From Flavobacteriaceae bacterium (lineage in GTDB: Bacteria; Bacteroidota; Bacteroidia; Flavobacteriales; Flavobacteriaceae), in the NCBI GenBank assembly GCA_015489265.1, contig WFZY01000329.1, positions 1 through 5,880 on the forward strand: a stretch of DNA of 5,880 bases, given 5' to 3'. Every line of letters begins with the position of its first letter. Position 1 is the first letter of the stretch. The notes beneath the pieces were generated by a model that ran no database searches, was not told the origin of the DNA, and worked only from the letters and a program-made list of their open reading frames with translations. Of the stretch, positions 1 to 5,880 are shown in pieces. A program made the position numbers and the translations under genes.

Positions 1-24
1 GCCTATGAGTAATAATAAATATTT

Positions 25-32
25 TAATTTTG
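25..32 (+). promoter_or_regulatory. Bacteroidota-type -7 promoter box of the large surface-protein gene
   Basis: The sequence TAATTTTG is an exact match to the TAnnTTTG -7 consensus used by the primary sigma factor of Bacteroidota. It ends 25 bases before the ATG at 58, which would give a leader of roughly 15-20 bases. The matching -33 TTG/TTTG element would fall at about bases 1-7, where only a poor match (TATG, 4-7) is present, so it may be degenerate. An A-rich stretch (45-51) precedes the ATG and no Shine-Dalgarno sequence is visible, which is normal for this phylum. In AT-rich DNA an eight-base match with two free positions can occur by chance. Confidence 0.5.
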
Positions 33-57
33 TAAGTTACATACAAAAAAACATATT

Positions 58-114
58 ATGAAAAAAATACTATTTACTTTGATATTGACTTTGGGAATGA
101 GCGCTTCTTGGGGG
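58..114 (+). other. Sec signal peptide of the large surface protein
   Basis: Residues 1-19 have a basic start (MKK), a hydrophobic core (ILFTLILTLGM) and a polar end (SASWG). The likely signal peptidase I cut is after Gly19, with Ser at -3 and Gly at -1, leaving Gln20 as the first mature residue. An N-terminal Gln after cleavage is typical of exported Bacteroidota proteins and is usually cyclised to pyroglutamate. There is no lipobox cysteine, so this is not a lipoprotein. Confidence 0.9.
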
Positions 115-3100
115 CAAGTTACTTTTTGGAGTGAAGATTTTGAATCTTATGCTAATGGTACCGGTATTGATGGAACTGGTAATATTGGTGATTATCCCAG
201 CGGAGTCTCAAAATGGACTTTGGATGTATCCAATGCTACGTTATCGGGAACTAGTGATTATTTAGAAACGACTAATAGTTTTGGAAGTCAAGTGATGACC
301 GGACGAGACACAGACGGTGAAGCTGTTTGGTTGAGTGAAGATATTAATATTTCCGATTATACTGACATAGAAATAAGTGCTAAATTTAGAGAATCTGGTA
401 CTATGGAATCCGGCGATTATTATCGTATTGAATACCAACTAGATGGTGGAAATTGGGTGACTTTTGACACAAATGGTTATCAAAATGATGATTATGGTGG
501 TTGGGATACTGCTTCTCAAACAGGTTTAAATGGGAACACTTTAAAAATTAGAATAACTGTAAATTGTAATGCCGGAAGTGAATATGAAAATTTTGATGAT
601 ATAGTTGTTAAGGGTACTCCAGTTACCACCAACGACTCTGACACCGAAGTCTATGATACAGGTACGCAACCTGCAGCTTCTACGATATCCTCATTATATG
701 ATACAGATAATGAAGCTGTTGAAGTATTTCAAATGGAAATTCAAGACCAAGGGTCCGGTGACGGTTTACCAACCAAAGTAACTAATATTCGTCTGAAACC
801 TCATACAACTAATACAGCAGATTGGACAAATAATATTCAAGGATTTGTTATTTATGACAGCAATTTAAATGAATATACTCCGGCGTCAGTATCAATTACT
901 GATTCGGCTATTGATTTTGCTTTTAATTCCGGAGATTTAGATATTGCTGATGGCGGTGCCATTGATTTATCCTTTTATGTGTATCTAAACACTACTGGTA
1001 TTGAAGACGGCAAAGTTTTATCCTTTATGGTAGATGCAGATGACCACGGTTTTACCGCAGATAGTTCGGGCAGTACTTTTGCTTCTACCTTTACTTTGGG
1101 TGATTTTAACTCGAATGATTTTACTATCGATGTAGAAGCTACGGAATTACAAATTACCCAGCAACCTACCGATGTTGCCGGAAATGTGGTTATGTCTCCT
1201 GCAGTTAGCGTTGCATATACTGATGCAAACGGTAATGTGGACATTGATTATGATGGATTGGGCGCTACTGCAACACTTTCTGCTTCAGGAGCTACTTTAG
1301 CAGCTTCAACTACGACAGATGGGACACCGGTACAAGGGGTGATGACCTTTAATGATATCAAATTTGTAACTGCTGGTTCGGGAGTCACTTTAACCATTAC
1401 AGACAATGCAGGAATTACAAATCCATCTGTAACCAGCGATACCTTTAACGTAACCGGTGCACCCGAAATTGCCATAGAAGGTAACAATACCGAAATTGTT
1501 AGTGGTGATACTACACCCGATACCGCAGACGATACCGATTTCGGTGATGTCAACTATCAAAACGGTTCATCTGTAACACATACCTATACGATCAAAAATA
1601 CCGGCAATGTTAATTTAGACTTAACCGATGCCAGTCCTTATGTAACCATTACAGGAGATACAGGCGATTTTACGTTGGATGCAAATCCTTCTACCCCTGT
1701 TGCCGCAAATGGCTCTACGACCTTTGATATCAAGTTTGACCCTACTACGTATGGCACAAGAAACGCACATATCAGCATTGCTAATAACGATAGCGATGAA
1801 AATCCTTATGAATTTGATATAACAGGAAATGGTATTTCAACTGATGAGGTAGATTGGGGAAATGTTCAATGGCCCGAAACCGGAAATATCCGAAGTGGTG
1901 ATAGTTTTACGGTTTATGCCCAAGTTTATGAACCCGGTGTAACAGATAGTTCCGGACAAGGTACCGGTATCAGTGTTTGGATAGGATATAGTACTGTTGA
2001 TAATGACCCAACAGATTCTGCTAATGCAAGTGATTGGACTTGGATAGCTGCTTCATATAATACAGATCAAGGTAATAATGATGAATATATGGCTGAAATA
2101 GCTTCCGGATTGTCTGCCGGCACCTATTATTATGCCAGTCGTTTTCAACTAAACGGTGGACCTTATAAATATGGAGGCTATAACGGCGGTTTCTGGGATC
2201 ATATTTATGCAGATAATACCGGAAATAAATCAGGACAATTAACAATTGATATCATCGATTGGTGTAACCTTCAATATCCTGAAAACGGAACACAAGTAGT
2301 AGGTAATGCATTTAATGTATATGCACAGGTAAAAGAAGATACTGTTACTAATGATGGTGACAATCCTGCTGATGCCGGTTCCGGCATACAAGCTTGGATT
2401 GGCTATAGTACGGTAGATAATGACCCCAGCGATCCGGTAAATGCCGGCGATTGGACATGGCTAGCAGCTACATACAATACCGATAGTGGTGATAATGATG
2501 AATTTATGGTAGATTTAAGTGCGGCTATCAATACGCCCGGTACTTATTATTATGCCAGTCGTTTTCAAATAAATTCCGGTCCTTATGCTTACGGTGGCTA
2601 TAATGGCGGTTTTTGGTCTAATACTTATGCCGATGCCACTGGAAATAAATCCGGAAGATTGATTTTACAAGCACCTCAAGAAATGCTGGTTAAAGGAAAT
2701 GGTGTTGAGATTGCCAGTGGAGATAATACACCGTCAGAAATTGACGAAACAGATTTTAGACAGGTTAAAGTCAATGGCAGCTCGGTTTCTCGTACCTATA
2801 CTATTTATAATACCGGTGACGCAGATTTAAACTTGACCGGCTCACCAATTGTTTCTATTTCAGGTACCAATGCAGCAGATTTTACAATTTCAAGTCAGGC
2901 AGTTAGTCCTGTTTCCGGTGGTAGCAGTACTACTTTTACGGTGAGTTTTGATCCGAGTGATTATGGACTGAGAACGGCTACTATTTCTATAGACAATAAT
3001 GATGCTGATGAAACCCCTTATACCTTTGATATTCAAGGAACCGGTGCTGATTATACTAACTGCACAGGGATTGATTATATACAAGATTTTGAAACCACAC

Positions 3101-5304
3101 CGGCGCAACCTGAATTAACTTATACAAATACATCACATATTTATAATTCGAGTGGTATTTCGGCTTCTTTATATCCTACGGGAGATAATTATTATGTGAG
3201 TGGTTCAAATGCCAAATATCTTAATAATTATAGTGCCGGAGGCACCATTTGGTTTAATACCGTTGACACTAGAAATTATACAGATATAGAGTTTAGCATA
3301 CGGGTAGCATCTTTTTCGGGAACCAGTGGTAATGGGGCTGATTTGGTAGATCATGTTGAAATTCTTGTATCAACCGATGATGGTACAACTTGGTCTGAAG
3401 AATTAGAAGTGACCGGAGCCGATAGTCCTTATAATGCTAAATGGTCTTTTGATTCGGGTACCGGTATTGCTGAAGTAGCTTATGATGGTGATAATACCAA
3501 AACGACCTTTACACCTGCCAGTGGTGGTTATAGAACAACCGATGGTTATTCAACGATGCGAATTACCAATTTGCCAAGTGTTGAAAAACTTAAAATTAAA
3601 ATTTGGGTAAAAAATAATTCAGCTGATGAATATTGGATGTTAGATGATGCCAAATTAATCGGACGCAAAGCTACGACATGGAGTAGTGGTGCTTGGACAA
3701 ATGGTGTGCCGGATGAAATTACCAAATTGATTATTGATGATAATTATGATACAACAAACGGCAATATTCATGCTTGTGAATGTGAAGTTAAATCAGGCAA
3801 AACCTTAACTATCAGTGATGGCGGTAATCTCGAAGTTGAAACTGATATTGTTAATAAGGGGACAATTTTAGTCAATAATGAAGGTAGTTTGGTACAATAT
3901 AAGCCTGACGCTGTGTTATCCGGTACCGGAACTTATCAACTTAATAAAACCAGTAAGCCATTAAATAATGCTTATGACTATGTTTATTGGTCCTCACCAT
4001 TAAATTCAAGCACTTTCTCATTAGGAGATATTGTTAGTAATGCTTGGGGATATTATAAATTTGATCCCAACGAAGCTAATAACGGCGCAAACTATCCCGG
4101 TTGGGTAGCTTTGAGTGCTGCCGATATACCTGTATCCGGTCAGGGCTATGCTATTTCTGCACCGCAGGGAACCAATTCAGGGACTATCTTAACGCCACAA
4201 TTTACCAAAAATAATGATCCATTTAATAATGGTAATATTACAGTCAATATTCTGAAAAAAGGCGGACCGGAAAATGTCGGAGATTATAATCTATTAGGTA
4301 ATCCTTATCCTTCAGCTATTGATTTTAATGCTTTGGTTAATGACCCTGACAATAGTTCAATTAATGGGTCTTATTATTTGTGGACCAATTGCGCCGGTTT
4401 AAACGGTAACCATCATCAAGCCGGTGGCTATACGGTTTATGCAACATCCGGAACGAATGTTGCAGCTTGCGATGCTAATGGTGGAACAGCTCAAGCTGGA
4501 CAATATATTGCAACAGCTCAAGGTTTTTTTATTGAGGCAAATACTGACAATAGTACTTTGACTTTTAAAAATAAATTTAGAGTTACCGGCAATAATGATA
4601 ACTTTCTAAACAGACCGGCTCAAAACCATCAAGTTGTTTGGCTAAATATGACAGATGACACTGGCAATTTTAATCAAATAGCAGTAGGATTTTATCCGGA
4701 TGCCACTACCGGTTTTGACCGTTTGTTTGATGCACATTCAATGAGTGCGGGAAATGGTTATGCATTATATGCCAAATCCGGTGATGATAAATTGGTAATA
4801 GATGCACTCCCTGACACGGATATTGATAATGCAGTAGTTCCTTTAGGTGTTGAAATATCTGCGATATCTAATCTGACTTTCTCATTAGATCATCAAGAGG
4901 GCTTAAATGATTTTGATATATTCTTATATGATCATGATACCCAGAATTATACGAATTTGAAAAATGTAGATTATTCTATCAATATGAATGAAGGGACGTA
5001 TGAAAGCCGTTTTGAATTGGTATTTAGATCAACTTTAAGTATTAATGATGATGGTTTGGAAAATGCTATTTTGTTAAGTCAACAAAGTGGTGTATTTAAT
5101 CTTTATACGGAAACGGATCAGTTTTTAATTAAAGATATCACAGTATATGATATAAATGGTAGAGTTTTATTTGAAAACAATGGTATCAATACTCATCATA
5201 CAGTAGTGAATTTAAGTAACTTATCAAATGGGAGTATTGTTTTATTCAAGATTGTAACTTCCGATAATCAAACACTTATTAAAAAGGCGATTAAATTGAA
5301 ATAA
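58..5304 (+). CDS. Large multidomain T9SS-secreted surface protein (choice-of-anchor D and tandem-repeat modules)
   Basis: This complete 1748-residue gene starts at ATG 58. An in-frame TAA at 25-27 with no other ATG between makes this start secure. Domains seen, in residues: signal peptide 1-19; jelly-roll-like domain 20-186 (begins EDFESY, ends FDDIVVKG); unnamed beta-rich module 187-361; Ig-like module about 362-467; choice-of-anchor D domains 469-592 and 874-997 (TYTIKNTG/TYTIYNTG, FDP..YG, NND.DE.PY.FDI); tandem modules 598-731 and 732-871 (WIGYSTVDNDP, GTYYYASRFQ, YGGYNGGFW); second jelly-roll-like domain about 1002-1203; beta-rich stalk about 1206-1303; conserved Flavobacteriia C-terminal region about 1304-1660 (YWSSPL at 1310, NLLGNPYPSAID at 1411); sorting domain about 1670-1748. 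From the family, the protein should cross the inner membrane by Sec and the outer membrane by T9SS, then be released or anchored at the cell surface. No protease, glycoside hydrolase or nuclease motif is recognised. The protein is Asp/Asn/Gly/Thr-rich and acidic. A binding or adhesive role is inferred; the exact function is unknown. It appears to be transcribed alone. Confidence 0.93.
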   Translation: MKKILFTLILTLGMSASWGQVTFWSEDFESYANGTGIDGTGNIGDYPSGVSKWTLDVSNATLSGTSDYLETTNSFGSQVMTGRDTDGEAVWLSEDINISDYTDIEISAKFRESGTMESGDYYRIEYQLDGGNWVTFDTNGYQNDDYGGWDTASQTGLNGNTLKIRITVNCNAGSEYENFDDIVVKGTPVTTNDSDTEVYDTGTQPAASTISSLYDTDNEAVEVFQMEIQDQGSGDGLPTKVTNIRLKPHTTNTADWTNNIQGFVIYDSNLNEYTPASVSITDSAIDFAFNSGDLDIADGGAIDLSFYVYLNTTGIEDGKVLSFMVDADDHGFTADSSGSTFASTFTLGDFNSNDFTIDVEATELQITQQPTDVAGNVVMSPAVSVAYTDANGNVDIDYDGLGATATLSASGATLAASTTTDGTPVQGVMTFNDIKFVTAGSGVTLTITDNAGITNPSVTSDTFNVTGAPEIAIEGNNTEIVSGDTTPDTADDTDFGDVNYQNGSSVTHTYTIKNTGNVNLDLTDASPYVTITGDTGDFTLDANPSTPVAANGSTTFDIKFDPTTYGTRNAHISIANNDSDENPYEFDITGNGISTDEVDWGNVQWPETGNIRSGDSFTVYAQVYEPGVTDSSGQGTGISVWIGYSTVDNDPTDSANASDWTWIAASYNTDQGNNDEYMAEIASGLSAGTYYYASRFQLNGGPYKYGGYNGGFWDHIYADNTGNKSGQLTIDIIDWCNLQYPENGTQVVGNAFNVYAQVKEDTVTNDGDNPADAGSGIQAWIGYSTVDNDPSDPVNAGDWTWLAATYNTDSGDNDEFMVDLSAAINTPGTYYYASRFQINSGPYAYGGYNGGFWSNTYADATGNKSGRLILQAPQEMLVKGNGVEIASGDNTPSEIDETDFRQVKVNGSSVSRTYTIYNTGDADLNLTGSPIVSISGTNAADFTISSQAVSPVSGGSSTTFTVSFDPSDYGLRTATISIDNNDADETPYTFDIQGTGADYTNCTGIDYIQDFETTPAQPELTYTNTSHIYNSSGISASLYPTGDNYYVSGSNAKYLNNYSAGGTIWFNTVDTRNYTDIEFSIRVASFSGTSGNGADLVDHVEILVSTDDGTTWSEELEVTGADSPYNAKWSFDSGTGIAEVAYDGDNTKTTFTPASGGYRTTDGYSTMRITNLPSVEKLKIKIWVKNNSADEYWMLDDAKLIGRKATTWSSGAWTNGVPDEITKLIIDDNYDTTNGNIHACECEVKSGKTLTISDGGNLEVETDIVNKGTILVNNEGSLVQYKPDAVLSGTGTYQLNKTSKPLNNAYDYVYWSSPLNSSTFSLGDIVSNAWGYYKFDPNEANNGANYPGWVALSAADIPVSGQGYAISAPQGTNSGTILTPQFTKNNDPFNNGNITVNILKKGGPENVGDYNLLGNPYPSAIDFNALVNDPDNSSINGSYYLWTNCAGLNGNHHQAGGYTVYATSGTNVAACDANGGTAQAGQYIATAQGFFIEANTDNSTLTFKNKFRVTGNNDNFLNRPAQNHQVVWLNMTDDTGNFNQIAVGFYPDATTGFDRLFDAHSMSAGNGYALYAKSGDDKLVIDALPDTDIDNAVVPLGVEISAISNLTFSLDHQEGLNDFDIFLYDHDTQNYTNLKNVDYSINMNEGTYESRFELVFRSTLSINDDGLENAILLSQQSGVFNLYTETDQFLIKDITVYDINGRVLFENNGINTHHTVVNLSNLSNGSIVLFKIVTSDNQTLIKKAIKLK
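1462..1833 (+). repeat. Choice-of-anchor D domain, copy 1 (residues 469-592)
   Basis: This segment encodes an Ig-like beta domain of the choice-of-anchor D family, related in fold to ASPM-SPD-2-Hydin domains. The marks are PEIAIEGN at the start, TYTIKNTGN in the middle, FDIKFDPTTYGTRNAHISI, and the closing NNDSDENPYEFDITGNG. It pairs with the copy at 2677-3048; by eye about half of the residues agree. Such domains are spacer or stalk elements in secreted bacterial proteins whose C-terminal anchor varies (here T9SS). Confidence 0.85.
1849..2250 (+). repeat. Tandem module A, copy 1 (residues 598-731)
   Basis: This is the first of two adjacent copies of a module of about 135 residues. It opens with DWGNVQWPE and continues with FTVYAQVYEPGVT, WIGYSTVDNDP, DWTWIAASYNTD, GNNDEY, GTYYYASRFQ, GPYKYGGYNGGFW and TGNKSG. 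I recall this pattern in other secreted Bacteroidota proteins, sometimes next to degradative enzymes, but know no characterised function. The density of Trp and Tyr suggests an all-beta ligand-binding domain; that is inference. Confidence 0.85.
2251..2670 (+). repeat. Tandem module A, copy 2 (residues 732-871)
   Basis: The second copy directly abuts the first. It opens with DWCNLQYPE and repeats WIGYSTVDNDP, DWTWLAATYNTD, GTYYYASRFQ, GPYAYGGYNGGFW and TGNKSG. By-eye alignment gives about 60% identity to copy 1. It carries about six extra residues in the loop before WIGYS (around NDGDNPADAG) and a Cys at 736 where copy 1 has Gly. A 24-base run is identical between the copies (2125-2148 and 2545-2568), 420 bases apart. 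Confidence 0.85.
2677..3048 (+). repeat. Choice-of-anchor D domain, copy 2 (residues 874-997)
   Basis: This is the partner of the copy at 1462-1833, with the same layout: MLVKGNGVEIASGD, NGSSVSRTYTIYNTGD, FTVSFDPSDYGLRTATISI and NNDADETPYTFDIQGTG. The pair brackets the two A modules. The D copies are more diverged from each other than the A copies are, so the A duplication is probably the younger event. Confidence 0.85.
5065..5301 (+). other. T9SS C-terminal sorting domain (residues about 1670-1748)
   Basis: The last ~79 residues show the compact beta pattern of T9SS cargo signals: ITVYDINGRVLFENNGIN, then LSNLSNGSIVLFKIVTSDNQ and the end LIKKAIKLK. The D-x-x-GR-x-L-F motif is the usual conserved core. 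The tail (IVLFKI...LIKKAIKL) resembles the LIVKI...KK subgroup that is often annotated as T9SS sorting signal type C rather than the commoner type A ending in G-x-Y/F-x-x-x-V. It should direct outer-membrane translocation and be removed at the surface by the T9SS sortase machinery. Confidence 0.8.
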
Positions 5305-5330
5305 AGAACTATTACTATAATTGTAATATA

Positions 5331-5364
5331 AAACGGGCTGTTGTCACAAGACAACAGCCCGTTT
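5331..5364. terminator. Bidirectional intrinsic terminator between convergent genes
   Basis: A perfect 15-bp inverted repeat (arms 5331-5345 and 5350-5364) closes a four-base ACAA loop. The stem has a GC-rich middle (CGGGCTGTTGTC) flanked by AAA and TTT, so each transcript has a U-rich 3' flank: GTTTGTTATA on the plus strand, and GTTTTATATT on the minus strand. It lies 26 bases after the stop of the large gene and 21 bases beyond the stop of the minus-strand heat shock gene. One hairpin can therefore end transcription from both sides. Confidence 0.88.
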
Positions 5365-5385
5365 GTTATATCCATATCGTCACGA

Positions 5386-5814
5386 TTATGATACTTGGAT
5401 TTTTTTCACTTTCTTTTGTTCTTCTTCTTTTTTAGGAATAACAATTTCCAATACACCGTTTTTGTAAGTAGCTTTGATATTTTCAATATCGAAAATTTCT
5501 TCCGGTAAGGTAAATGAACGTTGGAAATTTTCGTATCCGAATTCTTTTTTAACGATATTGGTACCGTCATCCTCTTTTTCAATTTCTTTATGTGCCGAAA
5601 TAGTCAAAGTATTGTTTTCGACATTAATTTCAAAATCTTTTTTACTCAATCCCGGAGCTGCAACATCAATTGTTACTTCTTTGTCATTTTCTTTGATATT
5701 AACTGCCGGTACGACCAATTGATTGGTTTCCACTTTTGCCAATTGATTGTTTAAGAATTCGTCAAAGAATGACAAAATCGGATCGTTTATGGGTTTTCTG
5801 ATTACTGGTTTCAT
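5386..5814 (-). CDS. Small heat shock protein, Hsp20/alpha-crystallin family
   Basis: This complete 142-residue protein is within the usual length for bacterial small heat shock proteins. An in-frame TAA at 5821-5823, just upstream of the ATG at 5812-5814, fixes the start. Residues 1-34 form the short N-terminal arm (DPILSFFDEFLNNQ). The alpha-crystallin domain runs from about 35 to 127: VPAVNIKE, IDVAAPGLSKKDFEI, LTISAHKE, FGYENFQRSFTLPE and the signature A-T-Y-K-N-G-V-L at 115-122. The C-terminal extension is Lys/Glu-rich and ends with the I-x-V motif (IQV, 139-141), which docks into neighbouring subunits during oligomer assembly. By family, it is an ATP-independent cytoplasmic holdase that keeps unfolding proteins soluble for DnaK/ClpB refolding. 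It appears monocistronic and converges on the surface-protein gene. Its leader is A-rich without a Shine-Dalgarno sequence; no CIRCE-like inverted repeat is visible in the 66 bases available. Confidence 0.96.
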   Translation of the reverse strand: MKPVIRKPINDPILSFFDEFLNNQLAKVETNQLVVPAVNIKENDKEVTIDVAAPGLSKKDFEINVENNTLTISAHKEIEKEDDGTNIVKKEFGYENFQRSFTLPEEIFDIENIKATYKNGVLEIVIPKKEEEQKKVKKIQVS

Positions 5815-5880
5815 AACTTTTTATTTTTTGGTTAGACTCACTTATTTTTTATCAAATTAAATACCAAAATCGGTTTAGAT

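Noticed and set aside
1..12. Possible end of an upstream gene (frame 1 reads Ala-Tyr-Glu then TAA at 10-12).
   Set aside because: Three codons give no evidence of coding, and any frame in AT-rich DNA meets a stop this quickly.
5..61. Small open frame of 18 codons (MSNNKYFNF...) whose TGA overlaps the ATG of the large gene as ATGA.
   Set aside because: The probable -7 box (25-32) lies inside it, so the transcript would begin after its start codon. The peptide is low-complexity AT-rich translation. It could be the tail of an upstream gene, but the window is too short to tell.
975..1553. Two minus-strand open frames (975-1244 and 1248-1553) opposite the large gene.
   Set aside because: They are antisense shadows of the Ig-like and choice-of-anchor D region, with Val/Ser/Pro-rich translations and no recognisable domain.
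1849..2670. The tandem A copies as a mobile element or CRISPR-like array.
   Set aside because: They are in-frame protein-domain repeats of about 135-140 codons, with no terminal inverted repeats, target duplications or short spacers.
2021..3108. Minus-strand open frames at 2021-2245 and 2890-3108.
   Set aside because: They lie wholly inside the large gene, have odd composition with no domain or supported start, and are shadows of the plus-strand gene.
5311..5327. Small inverted repeat ATTAC...GTAAT just after the large gene.
   Set aside because: Five AT-rich pairs around a seven-base loop are too weak to count; the strong stem at 5331-5364 explains termination.
5474..5754. Plus-strand open frames opposite the heat shock gene.
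   Set aside because: The minus-strand frame is an unmistakable alpha-crystallin protein; these Phe/Ile/Ser-rich translations are its antisense shadows.
5853..5860. TTAATTTG on the minus strand as a -7 box for the heat shock gene.
   Set aside because: It departs from TAnnTTTG at the second position, and the -33 site would fall at or beyond the window edge, so it cannot be supported.

Overview
The window looks like chromosomal DNA of a Bacteroidota species, most likely of the class Flavobacteriia. The evidence is an AT-rich sequence, a giant secreted protein with a type IX secretion system (T9SS) C-terminal signal, a Bacteroidota-type -7 promoter box (TAnnTTTG) and A-rich leaders without a Shine-Dalgarno sequence.

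Layout: bases 1-57 hold a short leader with a -7 box. Bases 58-5304 (+) hold one complete 1748-residue gene for a modular exported protein. Bases 5305-5385 are a short convergent intergenic region dominated by a perfect 15-bp stem, a probable two-way terminator. Bases 5386-5814 (-) hold a complete small heat shock protein gene (Hsp20/alpha-crystallin, 142 aa). Bases 5815-5880 are the AT-rich leader of the hsp20 gene. No tRNA, rRNA, CRISPR array, insertion sequence or phage gene was seen.

The large protein reads, in order: signal peptide; jelly-roll-like domain 1; an unnamed recurring Bacteroidota module; an Ig-like module; choice-of-anchor D copy 1; two tandem copies of an aromatic/glycine-rich module of about 135-140 residues (A1, A2); choice-of-anchor D copy 2; jelly-roll-like domain 2; a short beta-rich stalk; the long conserved C-terminal region common in Flavobacteriia surface proteins; and the T9SS sorting domain. 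No catalytic domain is recognisable, so a surface binding, adhesive or scaffold role is inferred, not shown.

The two genes converge and share only the terminator; nothing suggests they work together. The points most worth a second look are the tandem A module, its near-symmetric setting between paired domains, and a strong excess of the tetranucleotide CCGG across the window. I found no convincing new defence system, mobile element or RNA system.
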